Positions 8,069 through 16,053 of a stretch of 64,000 nt of DNA are shown piece after piece (the first letter of the stretch is position 1; every line of letters begins with the position of its first letter). This DNA comes from Acidobacteriota bacterium (lineage in GTDB: Bacteria; Acidobacteriota; Terriglobia; Terriglobales; Acidobacteriaceae). A model generated the notes under the pieces. It did no database searches. It saw only the letters and a program-made list of their open reading frames with translations, and was not told the DNA's origin. The DNA is taken from NCBI GenBank assembly GCA_018268755.1, contig JAFDVW010000017.1, forward strand, positions 1 through 64,000, read 5' to 3'. Position numbers and translations under genes: made by a program.

Positions 8069-9049
8069 TTGCGCAAATTTCTCACCTTCGTTTTTTTACT
8101 GGTCATGGCTGTGGCCGGTTGGATCGCCTGGCTGCTCTGGACGCCCGTCCTACCCGCTACCCAGACCTTCGTGATGCTGCGCCCGGGATATTCCGTGCGG
8201 CGCATTGCCCACGAACTCAAGGCAGCGGGGGTCATTCGCAATGCCAATACGTTTGTGCTCTGGCACTACCTGCATCGTAAGCATTCCCTGAAAGCCGGGG
8301 AATATCTTTTCAGCAGGACCGCCAGCACGGTGGACATTCATGAGCGCCTGGTGCGCGGCGATATTTATGTCCATACCGTGGTGATTCCCGAGGGCTTCAA
8401 TATCTTTGAAATTGCCAAAGCTATTCAGGACGCCGGCCTGGGTCCGCAGGAGGAGTTCCTGAAGGTGGCGACCGGCAATACGGCCTTGATCTCCGACCTG
8501 GCGCCCGAGGCCAAGAGCCTAGAAGGCTATCTCTTTCCCAATACCTACGAATTTACCCGCACCCAGAGCATGCAGGAGATGGCCGCCGCCATGGTGCGGC
8601 AATTCCGCCAGGTGGCCCAGAGTGTGGGATTGACCAGCAACATTCCTCAGGCCGTGGCCCTGGCGTCGATTATCGAAAAGGAAACCGCGGTCCCGGAGGA
8701 ACGGCCGATTGTGGCCAGCGTCTACAGCAATCGCCTGAGCAAGAAGATGCCACTGCAGGCCGATCCCAGCATTCTCTATGCCCAATGGCTGGACAATGTC
8801 TATACCGGGGCCTTGCATCACGGCGATACGCGGTACGATTCGGCTTACAACACCTATCGGCATGCGGGGCTCCCGCCCGGACCGATTGCCAATCCGGGAA
8901 AAAGTTCTCTGGAAGCCGCCCTGCATCCGGCCGTGACCGACTATTTATATTTTGTCAGCGATGGCGACGGGCATCACCGCTTTTCCCACAGCCTGGATGA
9001 GCACAACCGCAACGTGAATGCCTACCGGAAGCGCATGCGCGGAAAGTAG
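8069..9049 (+). CDS. mltG: Endolytic murein transglycosylase MltG
   Basis: MltG cuts nascent glycan strands at the inner membrane and sets their length. The 326-residue product has one N-terminal membrane helix (FLTFVFLLVMAVAGWIAWLLW, split here for length only), a LysM-like segment (PGYSVRRIAHELKAAGVI) and the YceG domain. That domain holds the catalytic Glu in ASIIEKETAVPEER, followed by VYSNRL, LQADPSILYA, SAYNTYRHAGLPPGPIANPG and YFVSDGDGHHRFS. The start is TTG at 8069, supported by homology. A TAAACT box lies 9 nt upstream. Confidence 0.94.
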   Translation: MRKFLTFVFLLVMAVAGWIAWLLWTPVLPATQTFVMLRPGYSVRRIAHELKAAGVIRNANTFVLWHYLHRKHSLKAGEYLFSRTASTVDIHERLVRGDIYVHTVVIPEGFNIFEIAKAIQDAGLGPQEEFLKVATGNTALISDLAPEAKSLEGYLFPNTYEFTRTQSMQEMAAAMVRQFRQVAQSVGLTSNIPQAVALASIIEKETAVPEERPIVASVYSNRLSKKMPLQADPSILYAQWLDNVYTGALHHGDTRYDSAYNTYRHAGLPPGPIANPGKSSLEAALHPAVTDYLYFVSDGDGHHRFSHSLDEHNRNVNAYRKRMRGK

Positions 9050-9204
9050 CCAGGGCCATCAGGTCCCGGTCCGCGCTCCCTTAAGGCATTATTTTTTCAG
9101 GTCGCGACCAGCCCTTTACTCATCAATATCCTCGGTGCGGGCTGTCCTGAATTGACCGGAACTGCCTGTATACTAACGGCAAGGAGCCTTCCTAACCCTG
9201 TTTC

Positions 9205-10116
9205 ATGAGCTTTCGTCATTTGCAGCGCCTGTCTTTTGTCCTATTCCTGGCTTGGCCTCTCACCGGCTGCCTTTTTCATACCCGCATTGTGGAGCGCCCG
9301 GTGAGTACCGCTCCGCTCAAGACCGCGACGCAGTCCGAGCTGGTGGAGTACCTGAATGCACAGGCCGCGAAGATCCAGTCCTTGCAAGCGACCGTGGATA
9401 TTGATACCTCGGTTGGCGGCATCAAGAAGGGAAAAATCACCGACTACAAACAGATTCGCGGCTATGTACTGGCCCGCAAACCGGCCGTTTTGCGCATGAT
9501 CGGCCTCATGCCAGTGGTCCGCAACCGGGCCTTCGACATGGTCAGCGAGGGGCAGAATTTCAAGCTCTGGATCCCGCCCAAGAACCGGTTCATCGTAGGT
9601 CGCAACGATGTGGTGACGCGCAATCCGGATCAGCCGCTGGAAAACATCCGCCCTCAGCAGATCTATGACGCCATTCTGATTCCTGCCATCAGTAAGGACG
9701 AAATCGCGGTGGCGGAAAACAACGTGGAGGTGGTCACGGATGGCAAAGGCCACAAGGTGCAGCAGGCGGACTACGTTTTAAATGTCATTGGCAAAGGGAA
9801 GCAGGGGTGGTTCCTGTCCCGGAAAATCGTGTTCAGCCGTACCGACCTGTTACCGCACCGCCAATATGTTTACGATGAAGAAGGAAATCTCGCTACCGAT
9901 GCCCGTTATGAAAAATATCAGGAGTTCGACGGGCAGATGTTCCCGGCACAAATCGGTATTTGGCGACCCCAGGAGGAGTACGATATAACGCTGAGCATCC
10001 TGAAGCTGCAAATCAATACGCCGCTGCCGGATGACAAATTTTCCCTGGAACAGCCGGAGGGCGCGCAAGTGGTGCACCTCGACAAGCCCCCGGCGTCCGG
10101 AACCAAGCCTCACTGA
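9205..10116 (+). CDS. DUF4292-like outer-membrane lipoprotein (LolB-like fold)
   Basis: This 303-residue lipoprotein has a signal peptide ending in the lipobox LTGC (residues about 19-22). The N-terminal third (LQATVDIDTSVGG...YKQIRGYVLARKPAVLRMIG) matches the lipid-binding half-barrel of LolA/LolB and DUF4292 proteins, which carry lipoproteins or lipids across the periplasm. The C-terminal strands (FDGQMFPAQIGIWRPQEEYDITLSILKLQINTPL) complete it. A -10-like TATACT lies at 9169-9174. An FtsX-type permease gene follows 80 bp later, and the two may work in one envelope transport step. Confidence 0.75.
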   Translation: MSFRHLQRLSFVLFLAWPLTGCLFHTRIVERPVSTAPLKTATQSELVEYLNAQAAKIQSLQATVDIDTSVGGIKKGKITDYKQIRGYVLARKPAVLRMIGLMPVVRNRAFDMVSEGQNFKLWIPPKNRFIVGRNDVVTRNPDQPLENIRPQQIYDAILIPAISKDEIAVAENNVEVVTDGKGHKVQQADYVLNVIGKGKQGWFLSRKIVFSRTDLLPHRQYVYDEEGNLATDARYEKYQEFDGQMFPAQIGIWRPQEEYDITLSILKLQINTPLPDDKFSLEQPEGAQVVHLDKPPASGTKPH

Positions 10117-10196
10117 GCATACCCCCAGGCCCTTACGTGCGGGCCCAGGGAAAGGCCCAAAGCAAGTCCGGAGTCGGGAAGTCCTCGAAAAAACAC

Positions 10197-11300
10197 ATGA
10201 TGAATCGCATGATCGTCTCCAACCTGGCGCACCGGCCCATTCGCTCGGTGATCAGCGTGATCGCCATTGCCCTGGAAGTCACTTTGATCCTGCTAATCGT
10301 GGGGCTGGCCATCGGCATGTTGAATGACTCCCGCACCCGCACCGCCGGCATCGGTGCCGACGTGCTGGTCATGCCGCCGGGATCATCTTTTATTGCCGGG
10401 CTTACAGGCGCGCCCATGCCCATTAAGATCGCCGACAAGCTCGCGTCCCTGCCCCATGTCACCGCCGTGGCCCCGGTCGTCACCCAGGTCTCGGCCAACG
10501 GTTCGCTGGAGATCATCGCCGGCATCGATCTGGAGAGCTACCAGAAGATGTCTGGCCCGTTCCGCTACCTGGCGGGAGGCCCTTTTCGAGGGCCCAATGA
10601 CGTCCTGATCGACGATCTTTTTGCCCAGACCAAGCACGTCAAAGTGGGCGATACCATGGAGATCCTGAACAATAGTTTCCGCGTGGCCGGGATTGTGGCG
10701 CGGGGCAAGGGCGGGCGGAAGTTTCTTCAGATCACGACTCTGCAGGACTTAATTGGGGCGCAGGGCAAGGCCACGATTTTCTATTTGAAGCTCGATAGCC
10801 CGGCCAACGCAGAGGCGGTGGTCAAGGAGATCAAGGCGGTCCCCGGCATGGAGAAGCATTTGGTCACCTCGATGGCGGATTACGTCTCCATGATGACGCC
10901 CAGCAATTATCCCGGTCTTTCTACCTTCATTAACGTGGTGATCGGAATTTCCATCATCATCGGCTTCATCGTGATCTTTCAGTCTATGTACACCGCAGTC
11001 ATGGAGCGGACCCGCGAAATCGGCATCCTGAAGTCGCTGGGCGCGTCCAAGGCCTACATCGTCAATGTCATTTTGCGCGAGACCCTGCTGCTGGCCCTGG
11101 GGGGGATCGTAGTGGGGGTGCTGATCAGCCTGGGAGCGCGTATCGCCATTCACCAGCGCACCACGTTGCCGGTCATTGTCACCGGGGGCTGGATCCTGCG
11201 GGCTACCATCATCGCGATTTTTGGGGCAGTACTGGGTGCGCTCTACCCGGCGGTGAAGGCGGCACAAAGAGACCCCATCGATGCTCTGGCGTATGAATAG
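10197..11300 (+). CDS. FtsX/MacB-family ABC transporter permease without an adjacent ATPase
   Basis: This 367-residue product has a TM helix at about residues 18-42, a MacB-type periplasmic core (about 45-245, including a RVAGIVARGKGG segment) and three C-terminal TM helices of the FtsX domain, with the typical MERTREIGILKSLGASKAYI cytoplasmic loop. Such permeases export or extract lipids and lipoproteins with an ATPase of the LolD/MacB type. No ATPase gene lies nearby: rplM follows, so the subunit must come from elsewhere. The start is uncertain among ATG 10197, 10200 and 10209; a GTG-started frame from 10137 only adds a polar tail. Confidence 0.85.
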   Translation: MMNRMIVSNLAHRPIRSVISVIAIALEVTLILLIVGLAIGMLNDSRTRTAGIGADVLVMPPGSSFIAGLTGAPMPIKIADKLASLPHVTAVAPVVTQVSANGSLEIIAGIDLESYQKMSGPFRYLAGGPFRGPNDVLIDDLFAQTKHVKVGDTMEILNNSFRVAGIVARGKGGRKFLQITTLQDLIGAQGKATIFYLKLDSPANAEAVVKEIKAVPGMEKHLVTSMADYVSMMTPSNYPGLSTFINVVIGISIIIGFIVIFQSMYTAVMERTREIGILKSLGASKAYIVNVILRETLLLALGGIVVGVLISLGARIAIHQRTTLPVIVTGGWILRATIIAIFGAVLGALYPAVKAAQRDPIDALAYE

Positions 11301-11424
11301 CCGCTGGTAGCCCTACCGGTATCCGCAGGACCTGAGTTTTTGCGGAATTTCCTGCCGGGCAGCGGCCAAACCCCTGGTTTTTCCCGGGATCGGCGGCCCG
11401 CCGGTAGGCTAGACACTGATTCCA

Positions 11425-11454
11425 TTGACAATTTCTGCCCCTCTGGGCTATCTT
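11425..11454 (+). promoter_or_regulatory. Promoter of the rplM-rpsI operon
   Basis: A perfect TTGACA (11425-11430) is followed after 18 bp by TATCTT (11449-11454). Predicted transcription starts near 11461. The leader is about 100 nt and contains two small hairpins: GGTT/AACC around 11475-11493, and GCGCC-TTC-GGCGC at about 11495-11507. Confidence 0.7.
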
Positions 11455-11560
11455 TAAAGCTTTGGTAGTACTGCGGTTGCCCGCCTGGTAACCTGCGCCT
11501 TCGGCGCTCATTGGATACTCAGCGGTTCTTTCGCTTTTTTCAATTCTGGGAGATTTTGCA

Positions 11561-11992
11561 ATGTCTACCTATTTCCCCAAACAGGGGGAAATTGTGCGCA
11601 AGTGGTTTGTCGTCGACGCTTCTGGGCAGACCCTCGGGCGCCTGGCGTCGCAAGTGGCCCGCATTCTCATGGGCAAGGAAAACCCGCAGTACACTCCGTT
11701 TCTCGACACCGGCGACCACGTGGTTGTGATCAATGCCGAAAAGGTCAAGATCACCGGCATGAAGACCGAGCAGAAGGTCTATCACCACTACACCGGCTAT
11801 CCCGGCGGCCTGCGGTCGGAAGGGCTGGACAAGCGGGTGGCCCGTAAGCCCGAACTGGTGATTGAGCAGGCGGTCCTGCGTATGCTGCCCAAGAACAAGC
11901 TGGGCCGGCACATGTTCTCCAAGCTCCAGGTGTACAAGGGGGACAAGCACCCCCATGCCGCCCAGAAGCCGGAAGCCCTGGTGCTGGCATAG
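11561..11992 (+). CDS. rplM: 50S ribosomal protein L13
   Basis: L13 is an early-assembly protein of the large subunit. The 143-residue product has [54 protein letters not shown] and [24 protein letters not shown] in the family order and length. It begins with ATG after a GGGAGA-containing leader and is followed 101 bp later by rpsI, the universal L13-S9 pair. Confidence 0.98.
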   Translation: MSTYFPKQGEIVRKWFVVDASGQTLGRLASQVARILMGKENPQYTPFLDTGDHVVVINAEKVKITGMKTEQKVYHHYTGYPGGLRSEGLDKRVARKPELVIEQAVLRMLPKNKLGRHMFSKLQVYKGDKHPHAAQKPEALVLA

Positions 11993-12093
11993 AAGTTACG
12001 GCTGCAAAGCGTCGGATTCTGCATTACGGATTTTAGAGAAAGGTATGGAGTTGGCCTTGGCAGGAAACGCTAAGCGCTGACGGCTAAAAGCAA

Positions 12094-12489
12094 ATGGCTG
12101 ATTTGGTCCAATACTACGGAACGGGACGCCGCAAGTCGGCGGTGGCGCGGGTCTATCTGCGCCCCGGCAGCGGCGACTTCAAAGTCAACGGACGCCCCTT
12201 TGAGGAATACTTCGTCACCGAGGCGCAGCGCTCCAGCGCCAAGCAGCCTCTGGCGGCCACCGAGAGCGCGGCCAACTTCAACGTCATCGCCAATGTGTCC
12301 GGCGGCGGCGTGAACGGCCAGGCGGACGCGGTAAAGCTGGGAGTGGCCCGCGCCCTGTTGCAGTTCAACCTGGAACTTCGCAAGACGCTGAAGTCGGCGG
12401 GCCTGGTGACCCGTGACTCCCGCGGCAAGGAACGCAAGAAATACGGGCAGAAGGGTGCCCGCAAGCGCTTCCAGTACAGCAAGCGCTAG
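12094..12489 (+). CDS. rpsI: 30S ribosomal protein S9
   Basis: S9 contacts the P-site tRNA through its C-terminal tail. The 131-residue product has [19 protein letters not shown], the internal [19 protein letters not shown] and the diagnostic [11 protein letters not shown] end. It has the normal length and sits directly after rplM. Confidence 0.98.
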   Translation: MADLVQYYGTGRRKSAVARVYLRPGSGDFKVNGRPFEEYFVTEAQRSSAKQPLAATESAANFNVIANVSGGGVNGQADAVKLGVARALLQFNLELRKTLKSAGLVTRDSRGKERKKYGQKGARKRFQYSKR

Positions 12490-12497
12490 AGCGGTCA

Positions 12498-12563
12498 TTG
12501 GTCGTTCGTCGTTGGTTTGGCTAACGACCAAGGACCAAGGACCAACGGCGAACGGCGGTTTTT
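12498..12563. repeat. Imperfect TTGGTC/GACCAA repeat element in the rpsI-rpsB gap
   Basis: TTGGTCGTT (12498-12506) is an exact inverted repeat of AACGACCAA (12523-12531). Further GACCAA units follow at about 12533-12546, then a T run at 12559-12563. It could fold into a hairpin that ends rpsI transcription, or be one copy of a dispersed intergenic repeat. Confidence 0.45.
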
Positions 12564-12708
12564 AGGTGTTCAATTCTTCCCGTGCCTCGCGGCGCGGGGA
12601 CGGGAATAGCAATCTGGAAAGCAGTTTTCCGGGTTTCGAGTTTCGAAAATAGCGAGACTGGGAACGGGAAACTGGATTAGGCCGGATGCAGATCAACAAG
12701 GAGGTTGA

Positions 12709-13602
12709 TTGGCTACCATTACCATGAAGGAGCTGCTCGAAGCGGGTGTTCACTTCGGGCATCAAACGAAGCGCTGGAACCCCAAGATGAAGGAATTCAT
12801 CTTCGGTGAGCGCAACGGCATTTACATCATCGACCTGCAGAAGACGCTCAAGATGTTCAAGGACGCGTCCAAATTCGTGCAGGACCTGGCCGCCGAAGGC
12901 CGCACCATCCTCTTCGTGGGCACCAAGCGTCAGGCACAGGACGCGATCGCCGAAGAGGCACAGCGTTGCGGCATGTACTACATCAATCAGCGCTGGCTGG
13001 GCGGACTGCTGACCAACTGGGTCACCGTGCAAAAGTCGGTGAAGCGGCTCAAAGAACTCGACGAAATGGCCACCGATGGCCGTTACGAGCTGCTGCCCAA
13101 GAAGGAAGTCATTAAGCTGGAGCGCGAGCGCAAGCACCTGCAGGCCAACCTGGCCGGCATTAAAGACATGACCCGGCTGCCCGATGCGATTTTCGTCATC
13201 GATTCCAACAAGGAACAGATTGCGGTGCGCGAGGCGCGCAAGCTGGGCATCCCCGTGGTGGCGGTGGTCGACACCAACTGCGACCCCAGCGAAGTGGATT
13301 ACGTGATTCCCGGCAACGACGACGCGTTGCGGGCGATCCGTCTGTTTACCTCGAAGATCTCCGACTCAGCCGCCGAAGGCCGCCAGTTGATGAGCGATAA
13401 GCAGCTGGCTGATCTGGCCGCGGGAGTGAACTCGGCCGCAGTGGCGGAAGCGGTGGCTGCGGAAAGTCCAGCGGAAGCTCTCCCCGCGGAGACCGAGCCG
13501 GAAGACATCAGCATGGAAGATGTGCTGGGGCAGGGCGCCCGCAAGCGCGCCGCGAAGGAAGAATCGAGCCCGGCGCCTCAGGTCGAGACGCAGGCCCTGT
13601 AA
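12709..13602 (+). CDS. rpsB: 30S ribosomal protein S2
   Basis: The 297-residue product has [63 protein letters not shown] and [20 protein letters not shown], all S2 hallmarks. A 50-residue acidic tail rich in Ala and Glu extends beyond the core, ending in [10 protein letters not shown]. The start is TTG at 12709, four bases after AAGGAGG; the residues before the next ATG (12724) are conserved in S2, which supports TTG. tsf lies downstream, the usual pair. Confidence 0.97.
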   Translation: MATITMKELLEAGVHFGHQTKRWNPKMKEFIFGERNGIYIIDLQKTLKMFKDASKFVQDLAAEGRTILFVGTKRQAQDAIAEEAQRCGMYYINQRWLGGLLTNWVTVQKSVKRLKELDEMATDGRYELLPKKEVIKLERERKHLQANLAGIKDMTRLPDAIFVIDSNKEQIAVREARKLGIPVVAVVDTNCDPSEVDYVIPGNDDALRAIRLFTSKISDSAAEGRQLMSDKQLADLAAGVNSAAVAEAVAAESPAEALPAETEPEDISMEDVLGQGARKRAAKEESSPAPQVETQAL

Positions 13603-13671
13603 GCCGGGCCGGCTCTATTCGGTTCTGCTAGACGGCCGGCGGCCCTGCTGCCGGCTCACTCGCAAGTTCCA

Positions 13672-13699
13672 GACCCGCGCGCGTCGTCCGGCGCGGGTC
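13672..13699 (+). other. GC-rich hairpin between rpsB and tsf
   Basis: GACCCGCGC (13672-13680) and GCGCGGGTC (13691-13699) form a perfect 9-bp stem with a 10-base loop. No T run follows, so it is more likely an mRNA processing or attenuation structure than an intrinsic terminator. Confidence 0.4.
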
Positions 13700-13809
13700 A
13701 AGCTTCCTAAAGCAGGTTTTCAGGATGAGCGAACTCCACGGTTTTCGTGTGTTCCCGACATCGTTGGACCCTGTATGACCCTAAAGTTTGGTAACCCGAG
13801 GCATTCTCA

Positions 13810-14466
13810 ATGAGTACCACTATGGCAAATATTTCGGCAGCACAAGTGAAGGACCTCCGCGAAAAAACCGGAGCGCCCATGATGGATTGCAAAACGGCCC
13901 TGACCGAAGCAAAAGGGGACATGGAGCAGGCGGTCGTATTGCTCCGTAAGAAGGGACTGTCCATGGCGGCGAAGAAGTCCGCCCGCGTGACCAGTGAAGG
14001 CTCCGTGGCCAGTTACATCCATGCCGGAGGCAAGATCGGCGTGCTGGTGGAAGTGAACTGCGAGAGCGATTTTGTGGCCCGCACCGAAGACTTCAAGGAA
14101 CTGGTGCACGACATCGCCATGCACATCGCGGCCAGCGACCCCAAGTTCGTGCGTAAGGAAGATGTTACTCCCGATGCCTACGAGCGCGAAAAGGACATTT
14201 ATCGCGCCCAGGCCGCCGCTACCGGCAAGCCGCCGCAGGTGGTCGAGAAGATCGTGGAAGGCAAGATGAGCAAGTTTTACGAAGAGGTCTGCCTGCTGGA
14301 GCAGCCGTTCATTAAGGACCAGACCATTTCTATCTCGCAGCTCATCGCCGCCAAGATCGGCAAGCTGGGCGAGAATATCGCCGTCCGTCGCTTCGCCCGT
14401 TTCAAAGTGGGGGAGGCCGGGGAGACTGTGGCCGTTACCAAACCAACAGAACAAAAAGCGGAATAA
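13810..14466 (+). CDS. tsf: Elongation factor Ts (short form)
   Basis: EF-Ts recharges EF-Tu by releasing GDP. The 218-residue product has the N-terminal UBA-like domain (AAQVKDLREKTGAPMMDCKTALTEAKGDMEQA), VLVEVNCESDFVARTEDF in the core and the C-terminal LLEQPFIKDQTISISQL. It lacks the second core repeat of the roughly 280-residue E. coli protein, as in Thermus-like short forms. The start at 13810 follows GAGG with 8-base spacing; ATG 13822 is an alternative. A strong terminator follows. Confidence 0.96.
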   Translation: MSTTMANISAAQVKDLREKTGAPMMDCKTALTEAKGDMEQAVVLLRKKGLSMAAKKSARVTSEGSVASYIHAGGKIGVLVEVNCESDFVARTEDFKELVHDIAMHIAASDPKFVRKEDVTPDAYEREKDIYRAQAAATGKPPQVVEKIVEGKMSKFYEEVCLLEQPFIKDQTISISQLIAAKIGKLGENIAVRRFARFKVGEAGETVAVTKPTEQKAE

Positions 14467-14470
14467 ATCG

Positions 14471-14495
14471 GGGCCGCCCTGGGCGGCCCTTTTTT
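14471..14495 (+). terminator. Intrinsic terminator after tsf
   Basis: GGGCCGCC and GGCGGCCC pair around a CTG loop (14471-14489) and are followed by six T residues (14490-14495). This ends the ribosomal block before pyrH. Confidence 0.9.
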
Positions 14496-14520
14496 AGTTT
14501 GTAGGAAACTTGAACAGCGA

Positions 14521-14526
14521 TACAAT
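14521..14526 (+). promoter_or_regulatory. Probable pyrH -10 box
   Basis: TACAAT lies 12 nt before the pyrH ATG, with TTGTAG 16 bp upstream (14499-14504) as a possible -35. The leader would be only about 5 nt. Confidence 0.45.
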
Positions 14527-14538
14527 CCGGCTCAATTC

Positions 14539-15255
14539 ATGGCGAAATCAGTATTTAAGCGTGTCCTTCTCAAGTTGTCCGGTGAAGCCCTGGCGGCCAA
14601 CCAGGGTTTTGGTGTCGATCCTCCTCACATTCATGCCATCGCGGCCGAATTGGCCGATGTCCACTCGCTGGGGGTGCAGATCGCCATTGTGGTGGGTGGG
14701 GGCAACTTCTTCCGGGGCGTAGCGGAGCAGGCCAAGGACATGGACCGGGTTTCCGCTGACCACATGGGAATGTTGGCCACGGTGATCAACGCCCTGGCCC
14801 TGCAGGACGCGCTGGAGAAGCAGAAAGTCTACACCCGCGTCATGTCCGCTATTGAAATGAACCAGGTGGCCGAGCCCTTTATCCGCCGGCGCGCCATCCG
14901 TCACCTGGAAAAAGGGCGCATTGTGATTTTTGCCGGCGGCACCGGCAATCCCTACTTCTCCACCGATACCGCCGCCTCCCTGCGCGCCATGGAGATCAAG
15001 GCCGAAGCCATCTTGAAGGCCACCAAAGTTGACGGCATCTACGATGCTGATCCCATGAAGGTGAAAGACGCCAAGAAGTACACTGAGATCAGCTATATGG
15101 AAGTGCTCAAGCAGGGCCTCAAGGTGATGGACTCCACCGCCATCTCGCTATGCAAGGACAACAATCTTCCGATCGTGGTTTTCAATCTCAATGAGCGCGG
15201 CAATATCCGGCGCGTGGTAACTGGAGAAAAGATCGGTTCACGGGTGAGCGCCTGA
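14539..15255 (+). CDS. pyrH: Uridylate kinase
   Basis: This cytosolic amino-acid-kinase-fold enzyme makes UDP from UMP. The 238-residue product has [60 protein letters not shown] and [12 protein letters not shown], the complete family signature at the expected length. It stands alone after the tsf terminator, with its own close promoter. Confidence 0.97.
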   Translation: MAKSVFKRVLLKLSGEALAANQGFGVDPPHIHAIAAELADVHSLGVQIAIVVGGGNFFRGVAEQAKDMDRVSADHMGMLATVINALALQDALEKQKVYTRVMSAIEMNQVAEPFIRRRAIRHLEKGRIVIFAGGTGNPYFSTDTAASLRAMEIKAEAILKATKVDGIYDADPMKVKDAKKYTEISYMEVLKQGLKVMDSTAISLCKDNNLPIVVFNLNERGNIRRVVTGEKIGSRVSA

Positions 15256-15339
15256 ACTTGGGCACGGATTTGCCCGGACCACGCGGTAGGTCACCCCGTC
15301 CGCGATCGTCCCGGAAAATCCGCGGCCCGATTTTGGGTT

Positions 15340-15345
15340 TATAAT
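15340..15345 (+). promoter_or_regulatory. TATAAT box upstream of frr
   Basis: A perfect TATAAT lies 36 nt before the frr ATG, with no convincing -35. The leader contains GGGGAG (about 15369-15374) as a ribosome-binding site. Confidence 0.5.
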
Positions 15346-15381
15346 GCGGCGCTTGGCGCCTAATTCTTGGGGAGCAGACTT

Positions 15382-15930
15382 ATGGATCAGCTACTGAAGA
15401 CGCGCATGGAAAAGGCAGTGGAAGATTTCCGCAAGGAGCTGGCGGCGACCCGCACCGGCCGCGCTTCCGTGCACATGCTCGATTCCGTGACCGTGGAATA
15501 CTACGGCTCCCAGATGCCGTTGAACCAGATCGCGCAGGTGCATGCCGCCGACGCGCAATTGATCACCGTGCAGCCCTTTGATCCCAGCTCGCTGCCTGCG
15601 ATCGAGAAGGCAATCCGCGCTGCGGACATCGGTCTCAATCCCAACAACGACGGCAAGGTCGTCCGCGTTCCCGTGCCGCCGCTTACCGAAGAACGCCGCC
15701 GCGACATGGTGAAACACCTGCACAAGGTGCTGGAAGAGCATCGTACCGCCGTCCGCAACATCCGTCGCGACGGCAACGACGCCATCAAGAAGGCGCTCAA
15801 GGACAAGAAGATTACCGAAGACGACGAGAAGCGGTCCCTCGATGAAATCCAGAAGCTCACCGACGCCGAAATCAAGAAAATGGAAGACATGAGCAAGGCG
15901 AAGGAAAAAGAAGTCATGGAGATCAAATAG
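15382..15930 (+). CDS. frr: Ribosome recycling factor
   Basis: RRF splits post-termination ribosomes together with EF-G. The 182-residue product has the long helical N-terminus (MEKAVEDFRKELAATRTGRASVHML), DSVTVEYYGSQMPLNQIAQVHA, the hinge IGLNPNNDGKVVRVPVPPLTEERR and a charged C-terminal helix. It has the normal length. ATG 15382 follows GGGGAG, while the GTG at 15367 would add only five residues. Confidence 0.97.
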   Translation: MDQLLKTRMEKAVEDFRKELAATRTGRASVHMLDSVTVEYYGSQMPLNQIAQVHAADAQLITVQPFDPSSLPAIEKAIRAADIGLNPNNDGKVVRVPVPPLTEERRRDMVKHLHKVLEEHRTAVRNIRRDGNDAIKKALKDKKITEDDEKRSLDEIQKLTDAEIKKMEDMSKAKEKEVMEIK

Positions 15931-15951
15931 GTTATCGCCTGATCCTTCCTG

Positions 15952-15976
15952 GCCGCGCCCCTGGGCGCGGCTTTTT
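15952..15976 (+). terminator. Intrinsic terminator after frr
   Basis: GCCGCGCCC (15952-15960) and GGGCGCGGC (15963-15971) form a perfect stem followed by five T residues (15972-15976), 21 nt after the frr stop. Confidence 0.88.
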
Positions 15977-16036
15977 GTGGTCCGCCGCTTCCCGCCTGGG
16001 CTGTGAGACGGGGCAAGAGCCGTACTGTCTAGCCCT

Positions 16037-16042
16037 TATAAT
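16037..16042 (+). promoter_or_regulatory. TATAAT box before the molybdopterin oxidoreductase gene
   Basis: A perfect TATAAT ends 11 nt before the ATG, predicting a leader of about 5 nt and no ribosome-binding site. Confidence 0.45.
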
Positions 16043-16053
16043 GATCAGCAACT

